A stretch of DNA of 35,884 nucleotides, from NCBI GenBank assembly GCA_905233955.1, contig CAJOFQ010000021.1, forward strand, positions 1 to 35,884, given 5' to 3'. Shown here piece after piece: positions 1 to 8,767 of this stretch (positions within the stretch are counted from its first letter, which is position 1; every line of letters begins with the position of its first letter). The position numbers were made by a program, and so were the translations under genes. Source of the DNA: an uncultured Lachnospiraceae bacterium (GTDB lineage: Bacteria; Bacillota; Clostridia; Lachnospirales; Lachnospiraceae). Below the pieces are notes generated by a model. It made no database searches. It was given only the letters and a program-made list of their open reading frames with translations, and was not told the origin of the DNA.

Positions 1-2
1 CA

Positions 3-107
3 ATAGCATGGGCGTATAATGAAAATGGCTTTTATATTAAGCGTGTTGTGCATAATCATGGGAGGACACCAATGGAAGAACGACATTTTTCTGATGATAA
101 TCGATAA
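3..107 (+). CDS. C-terminal end of an unidentified protein (cut by window edge)
   Basis: An open frame runs in from the window edge for 34 codons and stops at TAA 105-107. The reading (IAWAYNENGFYIKRVV at its start, ending FSDDNR) has the composition of real protein, with aromatic and charged residues mixed, but it is too short to assign to a family. No start is visible because the gene would begin left of the window. It may equally be the tail of a decayed gene, since the next frame (166-288) is also a fragment without a start. Confidence 0.4.
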   Translation: MAWAYNENGFYIKRVVHNHGRTPMEERHFSDDNR

Positions 108-165
108 ATCATTCATTGTAGAAATATGAATGTCATGCAGACAGCAAAATAGATAGTATCTATAA

Positions 166-288
166 AGATTTGCTATTACAGGTGAACACGGATGTGGAAT
201 TGTTGTAGAAGAAGGAACGTTCCGATTTGAAAAAGAAATCAAAGACAAAGTGTCAGTTCGTGGAAGATATACGGACGTCACAACATAA
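166..288 (+). pseudogene. Protein-like gene remnant without a start
   Basis: Between a TAA at 163-165 and a TAA at 286-288 the frame encodes about 40 residues (for example GEHGCGIVVEEGTFRFEKE). This looks like genuine coding sequence but has no start codon with a ribosome binding site. It follows the stop of the preceding fragment by 58 bases in the same reading frame. One gene broken by an in-frame stop or small deletion would explain both pieces. Family not recognised. Confidence 0.3.
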
Positions 289-357
289 TCTAAGCGAATC
301 AATGTTAACTTAAGAGAAGATAAATTAATCAATCTATCTGTTCTAAGAATCAAGATA

Positions 358-396
358 AGGCCTCTGGTCTGAAGTGATATCAGGAGCCTCTTTTTT
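358..396 (+). terminator. Rho-independent terminator
   Basis: AGGC-C-TCTG pairs with CAGGAGCCT across a loop of about 20 bases, with one mismatch and one wobble pair, and is followed by CT6. It would end transcription of the fragments at 3-288. Confidence 0.55.
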
Positions 397-418
397 AATT
401 GCATAATTTTGAATTTAA

Positions 419-446
419 CAACATCATTTGGACAAAAATGATGTTG
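419..446. other. Perfect 11-bp inverted repeat
   Basis: CAACATCATTT and AAATGATGTTG are perfect complements separated by six bases (GGACAA). There is no T-run after it, so it is not an obvious terminator. It may be an operator dyad or an mRNA hairpin upstream of the ATP-grasp gene. Between 397 and 602 the only other structure seen is the truncated repeat at 515-579. Confidence 0.45.
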
Positions 447-514
447 CTGAATTGAATCCATCCGAAAACTGTTGTATTATCATATACACATATCTAACCA
501 GATAACTCGTGTTA

Positions 515-579
515 GGGCGGGTCACAAAGTCACAAATTATTGCGCAAGCGCATAACTTGGACTTTTTGACCCTTGAATC
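515..579 (+). repeat. Truncated right end of the GGGTCAAAA small-repeat family
   Basis: GCGGGTCACAAAGTC, the GCGCAAGCGC core and the terminal TTTTTGACCCTTGAATCA match the right half of the complete element at 32412-32573. The left half is absent, so this copy is a remnant. It lies immediately upstream of the ATP-grasp gene. Confidence 0.75.
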
Positions 580-602
580 AAAGTATTAGAAAGTGTATAG
601 GT

Positions 603-1949
603 ATGAGATTACAGGAAGAAGTTTATCAGGCGTACAAGGAACATATCAGCTCTCATATGGAAGAGAATCGCAAGGGTGCTCTGGCAGCAAAAACGGCACT
701 GGAACATTCCCAGTTATATTGGGATGGAATGCTGGATAAAACAATTCATATTCCAAAAGTATTTGATGAAGAAACCATCGCGCATTTTGAACAGATTGTA
801 AGCAGAGCATACCAGATTTTCAACAAGGTAATAGCAGAATACAGGAATAACCATGAGTATCGAAAGCTTTTTCCATTTTCACATGAGCTGGAAGAACTGA
901 TTCTTCTTCCTGTACAATACGACAGTTATCTGCCAATACTTCGGATGGACCTGTTTTATCATGAGGATAGCGGCGAGTTTCGGTTTTGCGAGATCAATAC
1001 AGATGGAACGGCTGCTATGCTTAGGGATTACGAGTTAAGGAAGGCCTTGGTGAATAATCCTGCGCACCAGGCTATAATAAGGCAATATGACCTACAGCCT
1101 TTCGAATTGTTTGATTCATGGGTGGATACCTTCATGTCATTGTATCAAGCTTATCCTAAGAAAAAAGACAAGCCGAATGTTGCCCTTGTTGATTTTTTGG
1201 AGAACGCTACTCTGAGAGAATTCGAAGAATTTGTAAGGCATTTTCAGGATGCCGGAATTAACTGTGAGATCTGTGATGTTCGATCCTTGAAATATCAAAA
1301 CGGCGAGCTTTTTTCCGGGCAGGGAAATCGTATAGACGCAATTTACAGGAGAGCTGTAACAGCAGATATTATAGCACATTACGATGAGTCCTCTGAACTG
1401 CTTGATGCAGTAAGGGATGACGCTGTATTCATAGCAGGAAGCTTTGCTTCCCAGCTCATTCATACAAAATGGATATTCTATGTTCTTCATCATGCAATGA
1501 CAAGGGCTGTGCTCAGTGACGAGGAGAATGCCTTTGTAAAAGCGCATATTCCAACTACAGTGGAGTTTTCAGCGGATTACATTGCACTTGAAGAGGTTAT
1601 AGAGAAAAAGGATGATTATATTATCAAGCCGATGGATGCCTATGCCTCTAAGGGAACATATGCTTCCGGACGCGAATATACAAAGGAGCAGTGGAAGGAT
1701 ATAATCAGTAAGCTTTATGGGAAAAAATATATCTGTCAGCAGTATTGTACCCAGTATCTTAAAGATAATATTGATTTTGCATGGGGAGACGGTAACTGGC
1801 ACCCCTACATTAATATGCCCGGATTATATGTCTACAATGGAAGATTCACAGGAATCCTTATGAGAAGTGCCTGTGAAGAAAAAATAATAAATGCCCATGA
1901 CAACGAGCGCACCATGCCGGTGTTTGTTGTTAAATCCAGGAAGGATTAA
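603..1949 (+). CDS. ATP-grasp protein of the glutathionylspermidine-synthase-like type
   Basis: This 448-residue soluble protein resembles the C-terminal synthetase half of glutathionylspermidine synthase, a circularly permuted ATP-grasp ligase that forms amide bonds using ATP. The segment at residues 114-135 (RMDLF, GEFRFCEINTDG) fits the conserved strand and acidic motif before the ATP site. IIKPMDAYASKG near 340 fits the lysine and glycine-rich ATP-binding loop, and the last 70 residues contain a conserved-looking WGDGNWHPYINMPG stretch. The true substrate is unknown, because homologues in Clostridia are not shown to make glutathionylspermidine. I prefer ATG 603. An in-frame TTG at 573 lies inside the truncated repeat and would add ten unlikely residues. 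Neither start has a strong ribosome binding site. The stop overlaps the convergent kinase stop by four bases. Confidence 0.75.
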   Translation: MRLQEEVYQAYKEHISSHMEENRKGALAAKTALEHSQLYWDGMLDKTIHIPKVFDEETIAHFEQIVSRAYQIFNKVIAEYRNNHEYRKLFPFSHELEELILLPVQYDSYLPILRMDLFYHEDSGEFRFCEINTDGTAAMLRDYELRKALVNNPAHQAIIRQYDLQPFELFDSWVDTFMSLYQAYPKKKDKPNVALVDFLENATLREFEEFVRHFQDAGINCEICDVRSLKYQNGELFSGQGNRIDAIYRRAVTADIIAHYDESSELLDAVRDDAVFIAGSFASQLIHTKWIFYVLHHAMTRAVLSDEENAFVKAHIPTTVEFSADYIALEEVIEKKDDYIIKPMDAYASKGTYASGREYTKEQWKDIISKLYGKKYICQQYCTQYLKDNIDFAWGDGNWHPYINMPGLYVYNGRFTGILMRSACEEKIINAHDNERTMPVFVVKSRKD

Positions 1950-4639
1950 TGATTGGACTTTTTATAAATCAGCCCAAAGCTGTCAGGGCCGCTGTTAACG
2001 ACGATTGATGGCGATGCTGCGATTGTGTATATTTTTTCGAATTTGACCTTTTTTAGAACCTCGCTTTTTATCCATTCGACGACATCGGCATCCAAACCGG
2101 AGTGAACGATAATCGCCATACTCTTATCAATCATTGACCTGTGTGAAAGGGAAGATCTAATAAAATTTTTTGTTGCACTTTGTTCAGAACCCATCCATAT
2201 TCTGTGAAGTGCGACCCTGCCATTTTTTATTTTGACCTCGGGATGCATCAAAAATGCGTTTGCAATCTTAATTAAGGTTCTGCTGACACTGAAAAATTGT
2301 GCTACGAGGTCTGCTTTTCCGCAGATAAATGAAGCGCAAAAATCGTTTCGCATATCTATAATTTTTTGCTCTATAGTCGAAGCATCAGCGCCGTCTCTGG
2401 CAAGTCTGGCAGCTTCAACAGCGAGGAACCCAAGACCCCCTGAAACATTTTCTGAATCTATTACACTGACATTGTCAAAAGACCTTGCTGCTTCCATTGC
2501 AGCGTTAGCTCCGGTATAAGAAATTTTAGAGGATAGCGTAAGGTGGATTACATGGCTTGCCACATCCAGGCTGTCTGCGAAGAATTTTTCATAATCGTTG
2601 ACATTAGGAGCTTCAGCGTAGGCGTGGTGATTTGCACGAAGATAAGCAATCACGCCCATGGTTTGGATCTGTTCGTTATCTCTGAACACGCCCCGTTCAG
2701 TTATTATTTTGTAAGGAATAATTCTGATGGAGTGATTCTCGGCCAGTGAGGCTGGCAGATCAGCTACACTTTCTGTTGTAATAACTACTGGAGCTTTTTT
2801 CCTGTGAACTTCTTTTTGGAACAGACTTTCATGGACAAGCTTTTCATTGCTTCCAATCATTGATACCAGGTTTCCGGGAAGCAGCCTTACAAGCTCTTTT
2901 TCAAGAGTAGCGCCGTCAACCGGCTTGACCAGATATCCATCAAAGCCTTCCTTTTTGTAGAAAGCCTCCTGGTTGCTGCCTGCATTGGCTGTAAGAGCGA
3001 CAATAGCTGCATTACGGCTCATACCACCAATCTGTGTCTGGATTTTATGGGCACATTCCACGCCGTCCATTTGCGGCATCATATGATCCATAAATATTAC
3101 ATCATAGGATATATCAAGGGTTTTCTTGAGGGCAGCCGCTCCGCTTTTTGCAAGGGTAATCTGAACCCTGGTAGGTTTAAGCAGCTTTTTTACCACCAGC
3201 AGGTTGGATTCCGTATCATCAACTACCAGAATCCTGGCTTGAGGTGCCTCAAATGAATGTGTGTATATAGTTCTTCTCTCGGGATTATGCCTTTTTTCTA
3301 TTGTGATATCTTCCAGAGGAGAGTCATTTACAATGGTCTGGGGAATCGTAATTACAAAGGTGGATCCTTTTGTATATACACTGTTGACACTGATGTGTCC
3401 ATACATCAGATCAACAAATTGCTTAACGATAGACAGCCCCAGTCCGGTGCCCTCGATAAAGCGGTTTCCATCGTCATTGATTCTTGAAAAGGCATCGAAC
3501 AGGTACGGGATGCTCTCTTTTCGAATACCAATGCCGGTATCTGAAACTGTAAATACCACATCAATATCTTTTTCTCTTTGATTCGATACGGCGACAGATA
3601 AAACCACGCTTCCTTCGTGGGTGTATTTGATTGCATTGTTTATTATATTAATAAGTATCTGCTGAATTCTTATATCATCACCCATCAGTTGTGACGGGAC
3701 ATCGCCAGCTATATCAACCTTGAAATCGAGATCCTTTTCCTGAGCCATAAGCCAGAACATTCCTACTATGTCAGACAGCATCTCGCCCATGGAATAAGCA
3801 CGAACATCTAAATTCATCTTTCCGGACTCCAGCTTAGATACATCTAAAATATCATTGATCAGATGTAACAGCATGGAGCTGGCGGCTTTAATGTTATCAG
3901 CGTCTTCATTGATTTCAGCGGAAACATTTTCTCTCAGGATCATTTCATTGAACCCTATTATTGTATTGATAGGGGTTCTGATCTCATGGCTCATGGTTGA
4001 AAAAAATCTGTTTTGCGATTCGTTTAACTCCTCGATCTGTTTTTTCTGTTCCAAAACCTGTTTGTTTTCTCTCTTATAAAGAGCAGCCTGAAAATTAATA
4101 AGAACGCTGGTTATGATGCTGACTATCAGTAAAGAGCCCAAGGAGTCATTTAATGCTGCTACATCTGAATGGGGGATTATTATTTCGGGGTAAAAATATT
4201 GAATACCCCAGCATATACACACAACCAGAGCTTCGAGAGCAAAAAACACCAGGCGCAGCTTACCCACAAGGATCATCTCAATATAGATTGTAACGAAAAT
4301 ACACCAGATAGGAGTTCCGCCGAATATGCCACCGCTTGTAAAAAAGGTGACAGGCAGAAATCCACACACCAGAATTACTGATACTATTATTGATGATGCG
4401 GAGGTTTTGTTATACAAAAATCCCCATGAAACAACTGACAGAAAAAATAAAAAACCAATAACGGTAAATATAAGAGATGAAAGATTCTCGTGTATAATGA
4501 TTCCGCCTATAAACGCCAGAAATAATCCGGCAAGAGCGGCTGTTGATAACGCCAGATACAGCCGTTTGTTTACATCTATGGATGAGTCGCCAAGATATGA
4601 ATTATAGCGATGAAATATATCAAGAAGTTTTTTTTTCAA
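1946..4639 (-). CDS. Hybrid sensor histidine kinase with receiver and C-terminal DegV domain
   Basis: This is an 897-residue membrane sensor. Residues 27-185 form about six membrane helices. HisKA carries the phospho-accepting His218 (FFSTMSHEIRTP). The ATPase domain has the N-box (IINNAIKY, about 332-339) and G-boxes (DTGIGI, GTGLGLSI). A receiver at 468-588 has Asp474/475, phospho-acceptor Asp518 (MDHMMPQMDG), Thr550 and Lys572. Residues 617-897 then match a full-length DegV protein, the lipid-binding family that includes FakB. They contain TTESVADLP, LSSKIS and VIDSENVSGGLG, which correspond to the DegV TDSxxDLP, LSSxLSG and DSxxxSxGLG motifs. There is no HPt domain. It lies 28 bases downstream of another hybrid kinase with GAGGG before the ATG, so the two are probably co-transcribed. 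The DegV domain may sense or deliver a fatty acid. Confidence 0.88.
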   Translation of the reverse strand: MKKKLLDIFHRYNSYLGDSSIDVNKRLYLALSTAALAGLFLAFIGGIIIHENLSSLIFTVIGFLFFLSVVSWGFLYNKTSASSIIVSVILVCGFLPVTFFTSGGIFGGTPIWCIFVTIYIEMILVGKLRLVFFALEALVVCICWGIQYFYPEIIIPHSDVAALNDSLGSLLIVSIITSVLINFQAALYKRENKQVLEQKKQIEELNESQNRFFSTMSHEIRTPINTIIGFNEMILRENVSAEINEDADNIKAASSMLLHLINDILDVSKLESGKMNLDVRAYSMGEMLSDIVGMFWLMAQEKDLDFKVDIAGDVPSQLMGDDIRIQQILINIINNAIKYTHEGSVVLSVAVSNQREKDIDVVFTVSDTGIGIRKESIPYLFDAFSRINDDGNRFIEGTGLGLSIVKQFVDLMYGHISVNSVYTKGSTFVITIPQTIVNDSPLEDITIEKRHNPERRTIYTHSFEAPQARILVVDDTESNLLVVKKLLKPTRVQITLAKSGAAALKKTLDISYDVIFMDHMMPQMDGVECAHKIQTQIGGMSRNAAIVALTANAGSNQEAFYKKEGFDGYLVKPVDGATLEKELVRLLPGNLVSMIGSNEKLVHESLFQKEVHRKKAPVVITTESVADLPASLAENHSIRIIPYKIITERGVFRDNEQIQTMGVIAYLRANHHAYAEAPNVNDYEKFFADSLDVASHVIHLTLSSKISYTGANAAMEAARSFDNVSVIDSENVSGGLGFLAVEAARLARDGADASTIEQKIIDMRNDFCASFICGKADLVAQFFSVSRTLIKIANAFLMHPEVKIKNGRVALHRIWMGSEQSATKNFIRSSLSHRSMIDKSMAIIVHSGLDADVVEWIKSEVLKKVKFEKIYTIAASPSIVVNSGPDSFGLIYKKSNH

Positions 4640-4667
4640 TTTTTTTCCCTCAGTTACTATTTAAAAA

Positions 4668-7172
4668 CTAAGATTCCTTGTTTTCTGCTGGCAGGAATTC
4701 AAAAATATCTGCATCCTGGGGCATAATATTATCCGCGATATATGTATATTCCTGCAGTATTTTGTTTATGCCGTCTGCCGCAAAAATATACTTTTCAAAA
4801 AAGCTTTCATTTCCAGAGTGGATTGTTTGAAAGTCGTTAGATTTTACTGCGTTTTCCAGGGCCAGTGCCTCTTCGGAAATCGAATTGGCGCCAATCATTT
4901 TTGCTGTGCCTTTTATGGAGTGAACTACTACAGCGTATTCCTGAAAATCATTGGAAGAAAGCATATCAGAGGCTGTTTGCTTTTTTTTGGCGGCTTCATT
5001 GGCAAATTGACCCAAAAGTGTTTTGTAAAAATCTTCATCATCCTGGCTGTAATGTATACCCTTGTGATAGTCGATTCCCAGTGCAGCAAGCTTCTGTGCC
5101 AATGATGGCTCTTGTTTTTTGGCCTTTGGAGAACTGGAGTTGACAGGCAAAAGCTTTCTTAAGACCCTTTCCAGCTCAGCTAATTCTATGGGTTTGCTTA
5201 CAAATGCGTCAAAACCCTCTGTCAGAAACATTTCCCGTGCGCTGGAAAGTGCATTGGCAGTTAGAGCTACTATTGGATAATCAATGTTTCGTCTTCGAGC
5301 TTCGGAGCGTAACCGTTTCATGGCTTCCACACCATCCATTTTCGGCATCATGTGATCCATGAAAACAATATTAAAATCTTCTTTGGAGCTAATTGAAAGA
5401 GCTTCCATACCTGACTGTGCAGTGGTAACTTCCATTCCGTACTTCTCAAAAATGCCCTTGCACACGGTAAGATTCATGGGTTCATCATCCACTACCAATA
5501 CCTTGATTCCCGGCAGATAGAGCTCTTCAACGCTTGTGTTGGCTTCTGCAGGATTATTGAGTATATTTACGACTGAAAAACATGTGATCGGTTTGTTGAT
5601 AATGCGCGCTCCGGGGAATTGGTCAGGCGAATCGCCGGGCTCGGCTATTACGACTATGTTCATCCGGCTGGTCAAACTGTTGATATAATCTGTATGCTTT
5701 TCATATTCCTCTGTACCCAAAAACAGATGTGTAAAATTAACAGTTTCAACAAGTCTTTTCAGATTAGCTAAATTATCGGCTCTGTGGGATGTTATCCTGG
5801 TCCCGAATGCGAGATTTCTAAGCATAACAGAATAAAAATCCCTTACCTCAGGATTATTAAGCTTATTGAAGTAGAAAAATGCTCCCACGCAAATGCTCTT
5901 TCGATCGTCAATATTGGTACATGGATTGTCATCAATAACCTTTTGCGGGATCGAAGCGCGCATGGTACTGCCCTTATGGGGCGTGCTGTCTATGTAGAAG
6001 AATCCATCCAGAGCCCTTAAAAAGCCGATTATGATGGGAAGCCCCAGTCCCAGTCCTCCGCTGGACCTGGTACGCCTGGAATCAGCCTGATAAAAGCGCC
6101 TGAATATGTTCTGCTCGTCGTATTGCTCCATGCCTATTCCGGTGTCCCTGACTGTTATGATCAGGTTAATGCCATAGGATTGTTTCTCGTATGCAATATT
6201 GACAAATATTCCACCCTCATTTGTGAACTTTATTCCATTTGAGATCATATGGAACAAAATCTTCTTGAGCTTGCTGACATCTGATCGCATAACTGCCGGA
6301 AGTGCAGGATCCACATCCATGACAATTTCGACTTCTTTTTTCATGTGGGGGGATATCATGGTGACCACATCACTGATCAGGGAGGATATCATGTAATCCT
6401 CCTCATTGACCTTTATCTTATGCATGTCAATTTCGGAAAAATCCAAAATATCGGAAATCTGCTCTGAAACCCGTGTTCCGGCCTGATAGATATTGGCCAT
6501 ACGCTCTTTTTTTGCTATATCAGATTCGTTTTCCAATGCCAATTGGGACATTCCGACTATTACATTTACAGGAGTGCGGATCTCATGTGAGACATTAGTC
6601 AAAAATCCGTTAGCCGCGTTATTCTCCTCCTCTAATGTCTCAATGCGTTTGTTTAAGCCGTCTTCAATTCCCTTGATGGAAGAAAGCAGCTTTTCAATTG
6701 CGAATACAGCAATAAACAGCAGCACAAGGTGCCATGAGATTCTGATTACATAAGATATGTCAAACAGCGGCATTTCGCCGTTATTTCTGTAGATAAGCCC
6801 ATATATGACTCCGATGTATGAAGTGATAAAACCCAGCCATGTAATAAGCCTGCTCTGGGTCATCGCCAGAATTACCAGCATAAGTATGATGACGGCGGAG
6901 CATTCAAATACAGTCCTGGATTTTACAGTGTAATAGAACACTTCTACCATGAGCACAATTGAATAAACATAACAAGCCGTCTTATATGGCAATATTCCCA
7001 TGACATATGTGATCAGGCAGCCTGCTAAGGAGGCTATGATGATGGGGATAGTCCATTTTTCCCATTCCAACAGAAAATCCAAAGCTATAAGCACCACAGA
7101 AAAGACTGTAATGGTGATTATCAGCGCCAGGCGGGATATGGACTGGATTTTAGCAGTGTTTTTGTCTTCCAT
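4668..7172 (-). CDS. Hybrid sensor histidine kinase with receiver and HPt domains
   Basis: This 834-residue sensor kinase has about six membrane helices (13-160) and a short coiled coil. HisKA carries His196 (FLTNVSHEIRTP) and the ATPase domain has an N-box (HMISNGIKF) and G-boxes (DTGIGM, GGLGLGLP). A degenerate receiver-like segment spans 425-540. The true receiver at 556-675 has Asp562/563, phospho-acceptor Asp606 and Lys660, and the HPt domain carries His751 (VVHSIKGTAKMIGA). This is a complete in-cis phosphorelay that could also serve the downstream DegV kinase, which lacks an HPt. I chose ATG 7172 because GAAGG lies ten bases upstream and a promoter at 7212-7240 gives it a 30-base leader. 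Longer frames starting at 7196 or 7295 would begin at the RNA start or inside a mobile repeat. No output domain is visible. Confidence 0.88.
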   Translation of the reverse strand: MEDKNTAKIQSISRLALIITITVFSVVLIALDFLLEWEKWTIPIIIASLAGCLITYVMGILPYKTACYVYSIVLMVEVFYYTVKSRTVFECSAVIILMLVILAMTQSRLITWLGFITSYIGVIYGLIYRNNGEMPLFDISYVIRISWHLVLLFIAVFAIEKLLSSIKGIEDGLNKRIETLEEENNAANGFLTNVSHEIRTPVNVIVGMSQLALENESDIAKKERMANIYQAGTRVSEQISDILDFSEIDMHKIKVNEEDYMISSLISDVVTMISPHMKKEVEIVMDVDPALPAVMRSDVSKLKKILFHMISNGIKFTNEGGIFVNIAYEKQSYGINLIITVRDTGIGMEQYDEQNIFRRFYQADSRRTRSSGGLGLGLPIIIGFLRALDGFFYIDSTPHKGSTMRASIPQKVIDDNPCTNIDDRKSICVGAFFYFNKLNNPEVRDFYSVMLRNLAFGTRITSHRADNLANLKRLVETVNFTHLFLGTEEYEKHTDYINSLTSRMNIVVIAEPGDSPDQFPGARIINKPITCFSVVNILNNPAEANTSVEELYLPGIKVLVVDDEPMNLTVCKGIFEKYGMEVTTAQSGMEALSISSKEDFNIVFMDHMMPKMDGVEAMKRLRSEARRRNIDYPIVALTANALSSAREMFLTEGFDAFVSKPIELAELERVLRKLLPVNSSSPKAKKQEPSLAQKLAALGIDYHKGIHYSQDDEDFYKTLLGQFANEAAKKKQTASDMLSSNDFQEYAVVVHSIKGTAKMIGANSISEEALALENAVKSNDFQTIHSGNESFFEKYIFAADGINKILQEYTYIADNIMPQDADIFEFLPAENKES

Positions 7173-7211
7173 CTTTTGCGCACCTTCATGGGACATGTAA
7201 ACGATGAAAAA

Positions 7212-7240
7212 AGTATACCATATAACAAAAAACCATACAA
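7212..7240 (-). promoter_or_regulatory. Promoter of the two-kinase operon
   Basis: On the minus strand TTGTAT, a 17-base spacer and TATACT form a sigma-A-type promoter. The start point would be near 7205, just before the chosen kinase start at 7172. The -35 box touches the edge of the repeat at 7240-7427. Confidence 0.5.
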
Positions 7241-7427
7241 TGATATGAGGGTCAAAAGGTGTTTTGCCCCTCATTAATGATACGCAGCAGCACATTGCAT
7301 GTGCAAACTGCTGCTAAAACATTCGCAATTCTCGTGGATTTTTATACAAAATCCACTACATTGCTCATGTTTTGCGGGTCACAAAGTCACAAATTTCCAT
7401 GCAAGCACCTTTTGACCCTTGTATCAT
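7240..7427. repeat. Complete small mobile-like repeat, long subfamily (copy B)
   Basis: The 188-bp element begins ATGATATGAGGGTCAAAAGG and ends CCTTTTGACCCTTGTATCAT, an imperfect terminal inverted repeat. It is flanked on both sides by ACA (7237-7239 and 7428-7430), which looks like a 3-bp target duplication. The interior is nearly identical to the copy at 32715-32905, including GCGGGTCACAAAGTCACAAA. It lies between the divergent kinase operon and the calcium-binding-loop gene and encodes no convincing protein. Confidence 0.85.
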
Positions 7428-7438
7428 ACAATGATATG

Positions 7439-7466
7439 TAAAGTATTCTTGCATTTATGCCGAAAT
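7439..7466 (+). promoter_or_regulatory. Sigma-28 (flagellar, SigD/FliA-like) promoter candidate
   Basis: TAAA (7439-7442), a 16-base spacer and GCCGAAAT (7459-7466) match the known sigma-28 pattern TAAA-N15-GCCGATAA closely. The following gene at 7531 has an AAGGAGG ribosome binding site. No competing consensus sigma-A promoter is visible in this gap. Confidence 0.55.
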
Positions 7467-7530
7467 ACAATTTGGAGAGATCTTTTCATTTACCACGGAT
7501 GGTAATTTACATAAGACAAGGAGGCCTTAT

Positions 7531-8682
7531 ATGAAGATCGCTAATTCATCTATCAGTATGGACAGTTCCCATCAAAGCTTATCTACACAGTTTTCATCAC
7601 TCAGACTGGGAGTTCGGATGAAAAAGAGTGACTGGGAAGCATCACAGTCGCTAACTTCTGACGAACCGGAGGGTATCACCGGTGATTCACAGGAAAAGGA
7701 GAATAAAAGTGCGGACAAGCCGGCTGCAGTTATAGATCTTTCAAAAAATGCCATAGATCAGACAAAGGGAATGTCAATCTATGCGCCTAAGGATGAGGAT
7801 AACAAGGTTCCGGGCAAGACTATGTCCACACTTCGAGCCTTATTGCATTATTTGAAAAGCATATCAAACAATCCAAAGGCCTATGAGAAGCTGGAGGAGT
7901 TTCTGGACAGTCAGGAAGAGCTTGCAAAATCTTCATCAGGCTGTCAGAATCAGGGTCAGAACATCGCTGCAATAAGTATGTCTCTGGGACAGAGCAAGGA
8001 ACCTACGGTGTTGGTTGACAGCAGGGAAACCTTTACGGCAGAAAGTGAATATACCAGCTTTCAGGCGCAGGGAATAGCCAAAACAGAGGACGGTCGCGAG
8101 CTTTCGTTTAATGTGGGATTTGAGATGTCCAGAGCATTTATGGAATATACCAGAACGGATAAGCTCTATTCACCTGAACCCATAAGAAATGTGTGCGATC
8201 CCTTGGTTATAAATGTCGGGGCGGAGGTAGCAAGCGTATCTGATCAGAAATTTACTTTTGATCTTGACAGTGATGGCAAATCTGACAGTATCTCAATGCT
8301 GGGGCAGGGCTCCGGATTTCTGGCACTGGATAAGAATGAAGATGGCCAGGTTAACGATGGGAGTGAGCTGTTTGGAACGAAAAGCGGCAACGGTTTCAAG
8401 GATCTTGCAGAATATGATCGCGATCACAATGGCTGGATAGACGAGAATGACGATGTTTTTGACAAATTAAGAATATGGTATCGTCATGATGACGGAACAG
8501 ACAGGCTCATTAATCTCAGGGAAGCTGATGTAGGAGCGATATATCTGGGCAATGCTTCGACTGAATTTTCCATGAAGAACAGCGATACTCATGATCTGAA
8601 CGGAGTCGTAAAATCATCAGGAGTATTTCTTAGGGAATCAGCCGGAGCCGGTACGATCCAGCATGTGGATTTTGCGCTGTGA
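7531..8682 (+). CDS. Protein with calcium-binding (EF-hand/dockerin-like) loops
   Basis: This 383-residue protein has no signal peptide or membrane segment. Residues 1-120 are polar and low in complexity, and a middle segment (about 160-215) is unassigned. From about residue 240 there are three Asp-rich loops: DLDSDGKSD, DKNEDGQVNDGSE and DRDHNGWIDENDD. With LFGTKSGNGFKDLAEY between them, this is the arrangement seen near RTX-type and other secreted calcium-binding proteins. They probably bind Ca2+. The start has AAGGAGG seven bases upstream. The sigma-28-like promoter suggests a motility or cell-surface role. It could be exported by the flagellar or another signal-less route, but nothing in the protein proves export. 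The stop abuts a solo end of the repeat family. Confidence 0.7.
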   Translation: MKIANSSISMDSSHQSLSTQFSSLRLGVRMKKSDWEASQSLTSDEPEGITGDSQEKENKSADKPAAVIDLSKNAIDQTKGMSIYAPKDEDNKVPGKTMSTLRALLHYLKSISNNPKAYEKLEEFLDSQEELAKSSSGCQNQGQNIAAISMSLGQSKEPTVLVDSRETFTAESEYTSFQAQGIAKTEDGRELSFNVGFEMSRAFMEYTRTDKLYSPEPIRNVCDPLVINVGAEVASVSDQKFTFDLDSDGKSDSISMLGQGSGFLALDKNEDGQVNDGSELFGTKSGNGFKDLAEYDRDHNGWIDENDDVFDKLRIWYRHDDGTDRLINLREADVGAIYLGNASTEFSMKNSDTHDLNGVVKSSGVFLRESAGAGTIQHVDFAL

Positions 8683-8683
8683 A

Positions 8684-8703
8684 TCTTTTGACCCCTGAAT
8701 CAT
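8684..8703 (+). repeat. Solo right terminus of the repeat family
   Basis: TCTTTTGACCCCTGAATCAT matches the right terminus of the complete elements. The rest of the element is missing. It starts one base after the stop codon of the preceding gene. Confidence 0.6.
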
Positions 8704-8738
8704 ATGTATATATGACATGGAAAAATTTAAAAAAGTTA

Positions 8739-8767
8739 TTGACAACTAACATATATATGGATATAAT
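8739..8767 (+). promoter_or_regulatory. Consensus sigma-A promoter of the iron/redox cluster
   Basis: TTGACA, exactly 17 bases, then TATAAT: a perfect match to the vegetative consensus. The start point would be near 8773, giving a leader of almost 200 bases before the FTR1 gene. A promoter this strong implies tight control downstream or by a repressor. Confidence 0.85.

Noticed and set aside
596-601. TTGAAT-N17-TATAGG as a promoter for the ATP-grasp gene
   Set aside because: The -10 box would touch the start codon, so the RNA would begin inside the gene; the real promoter is probably further upstream and was not identified.
7173-7295. Longer N-terminus for the HPt-containing kinase, including an apparent extra hydrophobic helix
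   Set aside because: The extension starts inside a mobile repeat and runs through the promoter; the start at 7172 has a ribosome binding site.
7259-7441. 60-residue open frame inside repeat copy B, with a near-identical frame in copy E (32734-32979)
   Set aside because: The frame follows the repeat sequence, has no ribosome binding site, and its similarity between copies reflects the DNA repeat rather than protein conservation.
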